A DNA stretch of 22,621 nucleotides from Palsa-883 sp963847615 (GTDB lineage Bacteria > Pseudomonadota > Alphaproteobacteria > Acetobacterales > Acetobacteraceae): NCBI GenBank assembly GCA_963847615.1, contig CAWKAN010000035.1:1-22621 (forward strand), in the 5' to 3' direction. Positions 7,800-15,912 of the stretch are shown here, piece after piece. Below the pieces are notes generated by a model that made no database searches, had not been told where the DNA came from, and saw nothing but the letters and a program-made list of their open reading frames with translations. Position numbers and translations under genes: made by a program. Positions within the stretch are counted from its first letter, which is position 1, and each line of letters opens with the position of its first letter.

Positions 7800-9374
7800 C
7801 AGCAATTCCAAATTCGATGTGTCCGGGATTTTTTTCGCAGGGTCTCTCTGTCTCGGGTTGGTTTCGGGCGGGCCTGAACGAGGCCCGGCTCAGGGCGGCC
7901 GTACGGCCGCGGCGGCGATGGACCTGAGCCAATGGTCCCAGGTTTCGAACACCACATAGGCGGTAACGGTCCGCAGATGCTCGAAGAACCGGTACCGCGC
8001 GCCCCGCGCGACGACGGCCTCGCGCCAGGCCGGCACGGCCAGCCTGGCGGCGGTATGGAAGGCGAAGGCGAGCAGATTGAGGACCACCAGGAGGGAAGCG
8101 AGGGTTTCCTTGCCGTGCCCGAAATTGTGTTCGAGATTGTATCCGTCGGTCTTCAGCACGTTGAAGGTCTCGTTCTCGATCTTCCACCGGGCGCGGCCAC
8201 AGGCGGCCAGTTCCGCCACGTTGGCGGCTGCGACCGGCAGATCGGTGACGAAGCTGTTATAATAGGTTCGCTTGCTCTTATTGTTCTGGATTTCGACGGA
8301 GAACCAGTTGACGCTCAGCGCGTCCTTGGTGTCGCGCATCGGCACGGCGGAAAACCAGCGGTAGATCGTTGTTGTGCGCTTGCCGCGGGTGACGGCGGCG
8401 GTGCGGTGTTCTTCGAGTTCGGCGCCGTCGAGGTATTCGGCGATGGTCGGATGCGAGGTCGGCTTGCATGTGAAGATGAAATTTCCGCCTGCCTGCTGGA
8501 CCGCGGCGGCGATGGGCTGACAGGCGAACAGATCGTCGCCGAGAAAAATCGGCTGGCGGTGGGCCAGCGCGGGTCCGTGCCGCATGAGCCAGCGCTTCGC
8601 GGCATTGCGTTCGCAGTCCTGCTTCTCCGCCCCGTCCCCCGGGTCAAGCGCCCGGGGGCATGCCTGGGGCGCGATGAATTCCGGTGGCAGCGGCAGAACC
8701 TGTTGGTGGCCCGGGGCCACGATGCTGGCGCCGAGAAAGGCGTGGAAATACTCCGTGCCGCCATCCGAACGCTTGCGTGTCGAACAACGCGGGCAATGGA
8801 TCTTGCGCGAGCAAAAATGCTCGGTGCCATCCAGCGCGATCAACACCCGCCCGTTCAGGCGCTGGAACGGGTCGAGTACGCCCTCTGTCGCGATCGTCTT
8901 GAAGAACAGCGGATCGAACGCCGCCGTTGGGGCCCCGTCCAGCATCAGCCGAATATAAGGATCGGTCGGGATGGCGGTCATACCGAACAGGGTCTGGCAG
9001 TTCGACCGGCCGTGCCCCTCCTCCAGCGCGCGCTGATGGCCCAGGAACGAGGGGCTTCCCATGAAAAACACCGAGAAGGCCGAGAGGCCGATGTCGGCCA
9101 TGGTGTATTGGCCGTCGTCACGCGGTCCTTTGCGCCGGTCCGGAAGATCCGCGCAGACAGCTTTCAACTCAGCCAACTGGGACTCCAGGGCGGTCACGAA
9201 GCGTGCGAATCGTAGATCGCGCCGCGCCGCCAGCCGAAATCGTCACCGGGTGCCGGTGGGTCGGAAGAAACCCGCGACCTGTTGCATATTGGACTCGCCC
9301 TGGACCGCCCAGGCCGGGGGTGGGCAAGGAAAGACTACCCGCGAAGCCAGGCCGGGGGCCATTTGGAACTGCTG
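7800..9374 (-). mobile_element. 1575-bp insertion sequence, copy 2
   Basis: The second copy of the IS at 1347-2921, in the same orientation, offset by exactly 6453 bases. It starts CAGCAATTCC and ends GGAACTGCTG. The 9-bp target duplication is GCAGGGGAC at 7791-7799 and 9375-9383, different from that of copy 1, so each copy inserted on its own and the pair did not arrive as one composite transposon. It interrupts the small secreted-protein gene. The near identity of the copies makes them a good substrate for homologous deletion of the 6.45 kb containing both introns. Confidence 0.93.
7890..9197 (-). CDS. DDE transposase of the 1575-bp IS, copy 2
   Basis: A 435-aa protein identical to the copy 1 transposase except for Phe instead of Leu in RW-SAVPMRD (about residue 282, from the base change at 8354). 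The three putative catalytic acidic residues (in LDGTEH, GDDLF and IENETF) are all kept. The start is again GTG. The reading frame is intact, so this copy could also supply active transposase to both elements. Confidence 0.9.
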   Translation of the reverse strand: MTALESQLAELKAVCADLPDRRKGPRDDGQYTMADIGLSAFSVFFMGSPSFLGHQRALEEGHGRSNCQTLFGMTAIPTDPYIRLMLDGAPTAAFDPLFFKTIATEGVLDPFQRLNGRVLIALDGTEHFCSRKIHCPRCSTRKRSDGGTEYFHAFLGASIVAPGHQQVLPLPPEFIAPQACPRALDPGDGAEKQDCERNAAKRWLMRHGPALAHRQPIFLGDDLFACQPIAAAVQQAGGNFIFTCKPTSHPTIAEYLDGAELEEHRTAAVTRGKRTTTIYRWFSAVPMRDTKDALSVNWFSVEIQNNKSKRTYYNSFVTDLPVAAANVAELAACGRARWKIENETFNVLKTDGYNLEHNFGHGKETLASLLVVLNLLAFAFHTAARLAVPAWREAVVARGARYRFFEHLRTVTAYVVFETWDHWLRSIAAAAVRPP

Positions 9375-9739
9375 GCAGGGGACCACGGCAGAGGGCGTTT
9401 TCTTCTGGGTGGACATATACTGCCAATCCCATCCCACTGATCCGCTGCAAGGTGCCGGGGCCGCTTTCATCAACGCACATCCGCATTGAGGCAAGCCGGC
9501 GCAGACCGGATCGTGCAGCCGCGTCGCCGCCGCCGGCGCCGCGATCAGTGCACGGACCGCGGCGGCGGCGGCGGCGACGCCGGCCCAAACGCCGGCCCGG
9601 CAGGCCGCTGGCCCCAACCCGGGTGCCTCCCGGCGCATGGCGGTTGCGGCAGACCCGCGAACGTGGTGGGGTGCGGTCGCTGCGGCGCTCCGGCCGTCCA
9701 GTGGGGGCAAACCTGAGACAAGAGGGCGGCATCTGCAAA

Positions 9740-10498
9740 ATGTCGGTTGAACCGCCGCCGCTCGCGCTCGAACTGCGCGATCTCGCCAAGCGTTTCGAGC
9801 GCCCGGCGGTGAGCGGGCTCGATCTGCGCGTGCTCCCCGGCGAATTCTACACGCTGCTCGGGCCCAACGGCGCGGGCAAGACAACCACGATGCGGATGGT
9901 GACCGGCCTGCTCAAGCCGGATCGCGGCTCGATTGCCGTCTACGGGATCGACGCGCTGGCCGATCCGATCGGCGCCAAGCGGATCCTGGCCTGGGTCTCC
10001 GACGAGCCGATGATCTACGACAAGCTGACGCCGATGGAGTATCTCGACTTCGTCGCCGGGCTGTGGGCGGTCGATGCCAGGCTCGCCGCGTCACGCGCGC
10101 GCGCGCTGCTGGGCTGGCTCGGTCTCGAGCCGCATGCGCAGGAACGCTGCGAGGGCTTCTCCAGGGGCATGCGCCAGAAGGTGGCGCTGGCCGGCGCGCT
10201 GGTGCACGCGCCGAAGCTCATTCTGCTGGACGAGCCCTTCACCGGCCTGGATGCCGGTTCGGCGCGCCTGGTCAAGGGCGTGCTGCGCGAGCGCGTGCAG
10301 GCCGGATGCTCGGTGATCATGACGACGCATATCCTGGATGTCGCCGAGCGCATGGCCGACCGCATCGGCGTCATGGCCGAGGGCAAGCTGATCGCCGAGG
10401 GCACGCTGGACGCGTTGCGCCGCCAGGCGGGTGCCGGCCACGCCAGCCTGGAGGACACCTTCCTCGCCCTCGTCGCGCAAGGCGCGGCCGCGGCGTGA
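9740..10498 (+). CDS. ABC transporter ATP-binding protein
   Basis: A 252-aa ATPase subunit of an ABC-2/EcsA-type exporter. Walker A is GPNGAGKTT at about residues 41-49, the signature is FSRGMRQKVALAGAL (about 140-154), Walker B is LILLDEPFTGLD (about 160-171), and the switch His is in MTTHILD. The signature deviates from LSGGQ, as is usual in the EcsA/BcrA group. The ATG at 9740 is chosen because ABC similarity begins right after it (LELRDLAKRF); the frame is open far upstream without family features. A GAGGGCGG lies about 11 bases before it. It overlaps the permease gene by four bases (GTGA), so the two are translationally coupled. The substrate is unknown. Confidence 0.9.
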   Translation: MSVEPPPLALELRDLAKRFERPAVSGLDLRVLPGEFYTLLGPNGAGKTTTMRMVTGLLKPDRGSIAVYGIDALADPIGAKRILAWVSDEPMIYDKLTPMEYLDFVAGLWAVDARLAASRARALLGWLGLEPHAQERCEGFSRGMRQKVALAGALVHAPKLILLDEPFTGLDAGSARLVKGVLRERVQAGCSVIMTTHILDVAERMADRIGVMAEGKLIAEGTLDALRRQAGAGHASLEDTFLALVAQGAAAA

Positions 10499-12033
10499 GC
10501 CGACCCGGCACGATCGGCTGGTTCGCGCGGCATGAAGCGCGGCTGGCATGGCGCGATTGGCTGGCGCTGATGACCGCGGGGCATCGCAGGCGCATCCGCA
10601 CCGTGGCCGTGGGCTTCGTCGGCTTCGCACTGTTCCTGCATGGTCTCGCCTATCTGATGCTGGCCTCGTCCACGCTTCTCGCCGGCCGTGTCGACACCCA
10701 CGTCCTGCTGGCCATCACCAGCACGCTGCTGCTGGTCTGGTCGTTGATGCTGTCGCAGGCAATGGAATCGGTGACGCGTGCGTTCTACGCGCGCGGCGAT
10801 CTCGAGCTGATCCTCACCTCGCCGGCGGCGGCGTCGCGGCTGTTCGCCGTGCGCATCGTGGCGATCGCCGTGACCGTCGCGTGCATGGCGTTGGTGATGG
10901 GCGCGCCGTTCATCAACGTGCTGGTCTGGCGCGGCGGAGCGCATTGGCTTGGCGCCTATGCGGTCGCCGTGGCACTGGCGATGGATGCGGTTGCGGTCGC
11001 GCTGGTGCTCGTCGTCGCGTTGTTCCGCACCATCGGCCCGCGGCGCACGCGGCTGATCGCGCAGATCGTCGCGGCGGTGATCGGCGCCGCCTTCACCATT
11101 GGCCTACAGTTCGTCGCCATCCTGTCGTTCGGGACGACGCCCCGGCTGGCCGCTGCGTCGTTCACGATCTTGCTCAGGTTCGCGCCGGACGGCGGCAGCG
11201 CCGTCTGGTGGCTGGCCCGGGCCGCCCTCGGCGAGCGCGCGGCGCTGGCCGTGGTGCTCGGCCTCAGCACCCTTGCCATGGCCGGCGCCATTCGCGGCTT
11301 CGCGCCGCGCTTCGGCCAGCTGGCGATGGCGGCCGCCGGCGCAGCGCAGCGCACCACGCGGCGCAGCCAACGACCGGCGCGGTTCCACCCCCCGACGCAA
11401 GCGCAGGCGCTGCGCCGCAAGGAGTGGACGCTGCTGCTGCGCGATCCCTGGCTGATGTCGCAGACGCTGATGCAACTGCTTTACCTGCTGCCGCCCGTGT
11501 TCCTGCTGTGGCGCAGCTTCTATGCCGGCGTCAGCGCCCCAACGCTGGTGGTGCCGATCCTGACCCTGACGGCTGGGCAATTGGCCGGCGGCCTCGCCTG
11601 GCTCGCGGTGTCCGGCGAGGACGCGCCGGAACTCATCGCCTCCGCGCCGGTGCGGCCCGCCCGCGTGCTGCGCGCCAAGGCCGAGGCGGTGTTCGGCGGC
11701 ATCGCCGTGGTGTTCGGCCCGTTTGTCGTCCTGCTGGCCGCCGCGGCCCCCTTCGCCGCGCTGGTAGCGGCGTGCGGCATCGGCATTGCGGCGGGCTCGG
11801 CCACGGCGATCCAGTTCTGGTTTCGCACCCAGGCAAGGCGCAGCGTTTTCCGCCGCCGGCAGACCTCCTCGCGCGTCGCCACCTATGCCGAGGCGCTGTC
11901 GTCCACCGGCTGGGGTGCCACCGGTGCCCTGGCGGCGACGGGAACCTGGCTCGCCGTCGTCCCCGGCCTCATGGTGCTCCTGATCGTTGCCGGCGCGTGG
12001 CTGATCAGCCCGGCCAGGAAGGCCACGGCGTGA
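10495..12033 (+). CDS. ABC transporter permease, large membrane subunit
   Basis: A 512-aa inner-membrane protein partnering the ATPase encoded just before it. The GTG start overlaps the ATPase stop (GTGA), and the natural N-terminus MSRPGTIGWFARHEARLAWR follows. About ten hydrophobic segments are visible in two blocks, for example VAVGFVGFALFLHGLAYLML, HVLLAITSTLLLVWSLML, IVAIAVTVACMALVMGAPFI, then after a basic central loop (AAQRTTRRSQRPARFHPPTQ) LMQLLYLLPPVFLLW, IAVVFGPFVVLLAAAAPFAA and a C-terminal LAVVPGLMVLLIVAGAWLI. The central motif ALRRKEWTLLLRDPWL resembles that in other large ABC-2 permeases. Substrate and direction cannot be read from sequence; export is inferred from the ATPase class. 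Confidence 0.85.
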   Translation: MSRPGTIGWFARHEARLAWRDWLALMTAGHRRRIRTVAVGFVGFALFLHGLAYLMLASSTLLAGRVDTHVLLAITSTLLLVWSLMLSQAMESVTRAFYARGDLELILTSPAAASRLFAVRIVAIAVTVACMALVMGAPFINVLVWRGGAHWLGAYAVAVALAMDAVAVALVLVVALFRTIGPRRTRLIAQIVAAVIGAAFTIGLQFVAILSFGTTPRLAAASFTILLRFAPDGGSAVWWLARAALGERAALAVVLGLSTLAMAGAIRGFAPRFGQLAMAAAGAAQRTTRRSQRPARFHPPTQAQALRRKEWTLLLRDPWLMSQTLMQLLYLLPPVFLLWRSFYAGVSAPTLVVPILTLTAGQLAGGLAWLAVSGEDAPELIASAPVRPARVLRAKAEAVFGGIAVVFGPFVVLLAAAAPFAALVAACGIGIAAGSATAIQFWFRTQARRSVFRRRQTSSRVATYAEALSSTGWGATGALAATGTWLAVVPGLMVLLIVAGAWLISPARKATA

Positions 12034-12436
12034 ACCACGGCGGGGCGGCCTTGCCGCATCCGTTGGGCGCCATTCCACGCCAACCGTGGTGTCGGGCGAT
12101 AGACCCCACCCCTTGCCGGCCGCATGCATCGCGCGGACCTGCGCCGCCGGGCGCGCGGCAATCGGCTGGGGTCCCCGGCATGTCTCCGCCGCCTTGGCGC
12201 GCCCCCTGGCGCGGTCCCTGTGGCACGGGCTCGCCCGCCCGGGGCGGCCACGCCGCCGGGGATGGTTGCCACGGCGGTCCGCGCGCGCAGCGATCGCGGC
12301 CGCGTCGCGCGGCCGTGTCGACGCGGGACAAACCCGTCCGCCGCCCATAGGCGATCCATTCCGAGCCGGGTAGTTTGTCGCGTGCGCGGCGCGACGGCCT
12401 TGCCGCGCCCCACCCGCCGCAGGAGGGCCAGGCGCA
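12034..12436 (+). other. Intergenic stretch after the ABC operon
   Basis: About 400 bp of very GC-rich sequence with no gene I can support; the open frames here are the kind that high GC produces by chance. ACCACGG at the beginning and CCGTGGT near 12085 could pair as a loose terminator-like fold after the permease. The final bases hold a good ribosome binding site (AGGAGGG) for the next gene. Its promoter probably lies in this stretch, but I see no clear -35/-10 pair. Confidence 0.4.
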
Positions 12437-13132
12437 ATGGGCAAGCGTCCGCTCGTCGAGACCGACCCGGACGACCAGGACGGACCGTCCTCGAAACGGC
12501 AGCGCATCGCCCCGCTCGGCGCGTGGCTGGCCGGGATCGAGCGGCGGGTCCGCCGCGTCCACTACCAGGGCGATCCGGTCAAGGCCGCTGGCAGCAGGTT
12601 CGTGTTGGCGCGCCTCGGCCCGGACTTGTTCATGCCGCGCGCGAACGACGCTAACGCCAGGCTGCCCTCGGCTATTCGGGCGGCCCGCGCGAAATACCCG
12701 AAGTGCCATTTCAAGGCCGGCCACATGTTGAACTGCAACCTGGGCGGCAACGGCAAGAATCCCAAGAACCTCACCATCCTGCGTGGCACTGCGAACACCA
12801 GCATGACGAAGCACGACAACGCCATCGCGCGCGCGTGCCAGCATCTGCGATCGCTCTATGAGGCGCTGCATACAGCGCGCGTGGATGCGGCGGCGCTGTC
12901 GTGCTGCATCAGCGTGCGCATCGCGGTCAGCAAGGTGAAATGGGGGAAGGAAGCGCCTGACAGCCACATCGCGACGCGCGTCACGATCAGCGGGTTGGTC
13001 CTGCGTCCACCGGACCTCGACAGCCTGATCACCGACCCGCGCCTGCTCGCGCAAGCCAAGTCGGCGCTGCGGCGCGTGGAAGGCGAGGTGAACAAGGGTT
13101 GCGGCGTCGTGCTGAACCGCAAGCCCGCCTGA
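12437..13132 (+). CDS. HNH/NUC-like nuclease candidate (GHMLN...GG...N motif)
   Basis: A 231-aa soluble protein without signal peptide or membrane segment. Residues about 93-115 read FKAGHMLNCNLGGNGKNPKN, followed by LTILRGTANTSMTKHDNAI. The GH-x-LN-x-x-LGG-x-G-x-N-L pattern followed by an Asn resembles the beta-beta-alpha metal nuclease core of toxin-type DNA/RNA endonucleases (Gly-His with a downstream Asn); the His in AGHML would be catalytic. The N-terminus is charged and disordered (MGKRPLVETDPDDQDGPSSK then RQRI) and contains two basic clusters. The C-terminal half (VDAAALSCCISVRIAVSKVK) I do not recognise. The ATG has AGGAGGG 9 bases upstream. No immunity gene is evident nearby; the next gene is a lipoprotein. 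The nuclease call is inference from motif only. Confidence 0.6.
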   Translation: MGKRPLVETDPDDQDGPSSKRQRIAPLGAWLAGIERRVRRVHYQGDPVKAAGSRFVLARLGPDLFMPRANDANARLPSAIRAARAKYPKCHFKAGHMLNCNLGGNGKNPKNLTILRGTANTSMTKHDNAIARACQHLRSLYEALHTARVDAAALSCCISVRIAVSKVKWGKEAPDSHIATRVTISGLVLRPPDLDSLITDPRLLAQAKSALRRVEGEVNKGCGVVLNRKPA

Positions 13133-13190
13133 TGGCGCGCGCCGGCGGCGGCCGGGCCGTGCTCACCCACCGACGGAAACGCTGGTCGCC

Positions 13191-13221
13191 GTTGCCGATC
13201 GGACATATCCTGATCGGCAAC
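13191..13221. promoter_or_regulatory. 10-bp perfect inverted repeat
   Basis: GTTGCCGATC and GATCGGCAAC pair perfectly around an 11-base loop that itself can extend the stem with GGA/TCC. There is no T-tract, so it is a poor intrinsic terminator. It lies 59 bases after the nuclease stop and 38 bases before the lipoprotein start. It could be an operator for the lipoprotein gene or an RNA hairpin. Confidence 0.45.
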
Positions 13222-13258
13222 GAAACCTCACGGCGGGAAACCGCAGGAGACCGATCGG

Positions 13259-13753
13259 ATGAGATATTCCAAGGCAGGGCGCCTCGCCCTCGTGCTCGGC
13301 CCGGCATTCCTGGTCGCGGCCTGCGGGGCGGAGTGCGGTCCGCAACGTACCACGCAGGACCTTAAAGACCGGATGCAGGCGACGTTGGCGCCCGACATCG
13401 CCGCCGGTCGGGTAACGTTCGAGCCACTGCCAGACGGTGCCCGCGTCACGCTGCTCGACCCGGCACTGTTTCCCGGTGATGGCGACGCGTTGGACGACCG
13501 CGCGCGCGATGTCCTCGGCGCCGTCATCCAGGGCCTGGTGAACCCGAGCCTGTTGCGGATCGCGGTTGCCGACTTGCCCGCGGCGTCTGACGGATCGGCA
13601 GGACCGCGCGCCCAGGCCGTGACGCACTACTTCGAGGACTATCTGCTTGGGCCGGCGCTTCAGCCCATCGCGCCCCAGGAAGGGGCGGCTTCGGAGCAGG
13701 TCGGTACGACGCCGGAGGGCGTGACCATTATCGTTAGCATCAAATCGGGTTGA
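13259..13753 (+). CDS. Small lipoprotein, possibly OmpA-like
   Basis: A 164-aa exported lipoprotein. The N-terminus MRYSKAGRLALVLGPAFLVA ends in the lipobox LVAAC (Cys at about residue 22), so it is likely cleaved by signal peptidase II and lipid-anchored. The mature part has RVTFEPLPDGARVTLLDPAL, then FPGDGDALDDRARDVLGAVI and LLRIAVADLP, a layout loosely like the start of OmpA/MotB-type peptidoglycan-binding domains (F...gsa.L...a...L). The usual domain is longer and the key Asp/Arg pair is not clear, so this is tentative. AGGAGA lies 9 bases before the ATG. A 10-bp inverted repeat precedes it. Confidence 0.7.
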   Translation: MRYSKAGRLALVLGPAFLVAACGAECGPQRTTQDLKDRMQATLAPDIAAGRVTFEPLPDGARVTLLDPALFPGDGDALDDRARDVLGAVIQGLVNPSLLRIAVADLPAASDGSAGPRAQAVTHYFEDYLLGPALQPIAPQEGAASEQVGTTPEGVTIIVSIKSG

Positions 13754-13856
13754 TTGTTTCGATTGGATCCGGCCGGTAAGGCAGGGCGTCGAACGTTTGT
13801 GGCCGGATTGGTATCGCGCGCCTTTGTTTCAGGGTGGCCGGGGGGATGACAGAGCG

Positions 13857-13937
13857 CCGGGGCTTCGCCCCGGACCCCACCAAGGGGCGCTGCCCCCCAT
13901 GGTGCCATTGGGAACCCCGCCAAGGGCGAGCCCTTGG
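13857..13937. repeat. Dispersed GC hairpin repeat
   Basis: Three short hairpins follow one another: CCGGGGCTTCGCCCCGG (13857-13873), GGGGCGCTGCCCC (13884-13896) and CCAAGGGCGAGCCCTTGG (13920-13937). The first shares GGGGCTNCGCCCCG-ACCCC with the long palindrome at 20931-21062, so both belong to a family of intergenic repeats. It fills most of the 300-bp gap between the lipoprotein and the alcohol dehydrogenase and may act as a terminator. Confidence 0.7.
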
Positions 13938-14052
13938 AACCCTTTATCGGGAGTGGGTGAGAGAGAGGGGGCGCGGCAGGTTGGCGCATGCGCTTGACCG
14001 GGACGCCCTGGGCGCTATGCCACGCAGGTGAGTTCACTGCGGGAGGTTGGAC

Positions 14053-15120
14053 ATGCGCGCTTGGGCTGTCGTCGAAAACGGAGCGCCGTTGCAGGAGATC
14101 GAACTGCCGACTCCGGAACCGAAGGGCACCGAGGTCCTGATCGCCGTGACGCATTGCGGCGTCTGCCATTCCGACCTGCACATCTGGGACGGCTACTACG
14201 ATCTGGGCGGCGGCAAGCACATGTCGCTGAAGGATCGCGGCGTCGTGCTGCCCCTGGCGATGGGCCACGAGATCGTCGGGCGCGTGGCGAAGCTCGGCCC
14301 GGGTGCGAAGGGCGTGAAGGTCGGTGACCTGCGCATCGTGTTTCCCTGGGTCGGCTGCGGCACCTGCGAAAAATGCCTGGCGGAGGAGGACAACATGTGC
14401 CTCACGCCGCGCAGCATCGGCGTCTTCCAGAACGGCGGCTACGGCACCCACGTGGTCGCACCGCACCCGCGCCACCTGGTCGATCCCGGCGCGCTCGATC
14501 CGGCGGTCGCCGCCACCTATGCCTGCTCCGGCATCACGGTCTACTCGGCGATCCGCAAGGCGATGCCGCTGCCGGCGGATGAGGCGATCGTCCTGGTCGG
14601 CGCCGGCGGGCTCGGGCTGAACGCGATCGCCGTGCTGCGGGCGCTCAAGCACCGCAACGTCGTCGTGGTCGACATCAGCGCCGAGAAACGCGCCGCCGCG
14701 CTGGCCGCCGGGGCGAGCAAGGCGGTGGACGGGTCCGGCGACGGCGCCGCGGTGACCCAGCGCATCATCGAGGCCGCCGGCGGCCCGGTGCTAGCGGTGG
14801 TCGACCTGGTGAACGGCACGGCCACCGCGCGGTTCGCCTTCGACGCGCTGCGCAAGGGCGGCAAGCTGATCCAGGTCGGGTTGTTCGGCGGCGAGCTGTC
14901 GCTGCCGCTGCCGCTGATGGCGATCCGTGCGCTGACCGTCCAGGGCAGCTATGTCGGCAATCCGAAGGAGCTGCGCGAACTGGTCGCGCTGGCACAGAAC
15001 GGGTCGCTGCCGGCGCTGCCGGTGGCCACCATCCCGCAGCGCGAGGCCTACGCCGCGCTGATGCGCCTGAAGGACGGCAAAGTGACCGGACGCCTGGTGC
15101 TGCGCACCGAGGCCGCCTGA
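14053..15120 (+). CDS. Zinc-dependent alcohol dehydrogenase
   Basis: A 355-aa medium-chain dehydrogenase that would oxidise an alcohol (or reduce an aldehyde) with NAD(P). Catalytic zinc ligands are in HCGVCHSDLH (Cys38 of the CGVCHSD motif) and GHE (His72-Glu73). The structural zinc has four Cys at about 102, 105, 108 and 116 (GCGTCEKCLAEEDNMC). The nucleotide-binding motif is LVGAGGLGLNAI (about residues 180-191), followed by an acidic VVVDIS strand end, which favours NAD. The ATG at 14053 is chosen because GGGAGG lies 6 bases before it; an in-frame TTG two codons upstream is less likely. The stop overlaps the probable start of the channel gene, so the two may be co-transcribed. The substrate cannot be read from sequence. 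Confidence 0.9.
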   Translation: MRAWAVVENGAPLQEIELPTPEPKGTEVLIAVTHCGVCHSDLHIWDGYYDLGGGKHMSLKDRGVVLPLAMGHEIVGRVAKLGPGAKGVKVGDLRIVFPWVGCGTCEKCLAEEDNMCLTPRSIGVFQNGGYGTHVVAPHPRHLVDPGALDPAVAATYACSGITVYSAIRKAMPLPADEAIVLVGAGGLGLNAIAVLRALKHRNVVVVDISAEKRAAALAAGASKAVDGSGDGAAVTQRIIEAAGGPVLAVVDLVNGTATARFAFDALRKGGKLIQVGLFGGELSLPLPLMAIRALTVQGSYVGNPKELRELVALAQNGSLPALPVATIPQREAYAALMRLKDGKVTGRLVLRTEAA

Positions 15121-15658
15121 GCCGCGCAGCCGCCCGGTTCGATCGCCTGCCGGCGGCGCTGCGGGCGCGCTGCGCGCTGCTGCTCGGCTCGCTGCTTTGC
15201 TATCTCGGCCTGCTGCCTGTGCTGAGCGGCACGCCGGATGGACGCGTCGCGCTCGAGGTCTTGCTGGCGGTCTTTTACCTTTACACGGTCATTTCGCTGT
15301 TGGCTTTCGTGCTGCGCCCTGGCGCGGTTGACGCCGACCGACTTTATGCGGCGGTCGCGGTCTACATCCTGCTCGGCTTCTTCTGGACGCTTGGTTATGT
15401 CGGTGTGGCGCGCTGGTCGGTCGGCGCCTTCGCCGTCACCGTGCCGGCTCTGGCCGGCGCGAAGATCGCCTACGGTGACTTGCTGTATTTCAGCTTCGGC
15501 ACGCTGACCTCGACCGGCTACGGCGACATCGTGCCGGTATCGCCCGGCGCGCGGTCGCTCGCGGTGTTCGAGCAGATTGCCGGGGTGATTACGTCGGCAC
15601 CCTGATCGCCAGGCTCGCCGGGCTCTATGCGTCGGAGCGGACGCCCGGGCGGCATTGA
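15117..15658 (+). pseudogene. Potassium channel (Ion_trans_2 type), frame-broken
   Basis: The selectivity filter TSTGYGDIVPVSP (about residues 138-150) with a preceding pore helix (DLLYFSFGTL) marks a potassium channel. Hydrophobic segments are CALLLGSLLCYLGLLPVL, ALEVLLAVFYLYTVISLLAF and LYAAVAVYILLGFFWTLGYV, then the pore and a last helix. The frame runs from the dehydrogenase stop (CTG 15117 overlaps TGA as CTGA; GTG 15219 is an alternative that would drop the first helix). Near 15588 one base is missing: the first frame ends IAGVITSAP-stop at 15605, while the +2 frame resumes YVGTLIARLAGLYASERTPG to a stop at 15658, the expected inner helix. Either a recent null mutation or a sequencing error explains this. 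Confidence 0.75.
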
Positions 15659-15912
15659 GCCTGACCGAACGCCGGGGGGCCGGCGCCATGCGTGGTCCGC
15701 AACGAAGCAAGGCGCCCGAACCGGCCGCTGCGCGCGGGACGGCGTAAGCGTCCGAACCGATCGCTCTTCGGCGATGGCCACGCCGTCATGGCCGGATCCT
15801 GGGTCGGGCGGCGGCCGGCGTGACGGTGGCGGTCGCCGGCGCGCCCGGTTGCTCCCCCGCCGCGAGCGGCGAACGGCTTCGGGAACCCCGCAAGGCGGAT
15901 ATCGCCGCCGGC

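Larger units (their letters stand above)
7468..9489 (+). pseudogene. Small secreted protein gene split by IS copy 2
   Basis: The 5' part runs from ATG 7468 (GGAGG 6 bases upstream) to 7799; the 3' part is 9384-9489. Removing the IS and one 9-bp duplication joins them in frame (332 + 106 = 438 bases), giving 145 residues. The N-terminus carries a signal peptide, RFVLATILLAVAFLCSPARA-Q, for export. The mature part is about 95 residues with SCESWLAARHNGQADAKVQW, then LLGFLSGAGAVG, and, across the junction, NPLQGT-TAEGVFFWVDIYC and a final HPTDPLQGAGAAFINAHPH. It has two conserved-looking Cys (in SCESW and IYCQ), perhaps a disulfide pair. I do not recognise a named family. In its present state translation would enter the IS and end at 7957-7959. 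Confidence 0.85.

Noticed and set aside
1338..9383. The whole block as one composite transposon
   Set aside because: The two IS copies have different 9-bp target duplications, so each inserted independently.
9490..9739. A possible minus-strand small protein with Ala-rich helix in the gap before the ABC operon
   Set aside because: The Ala runs come from GCC repeats; no start with a binding site and no family match are visible.
11104..12507. A 467-codon minus-strand frame opposite the ABC permease
   Set aside because: It is low in recognisable motifs and rich in Arg/Gly/Pro, as expected for an antisense frame in GC-rich DNA.
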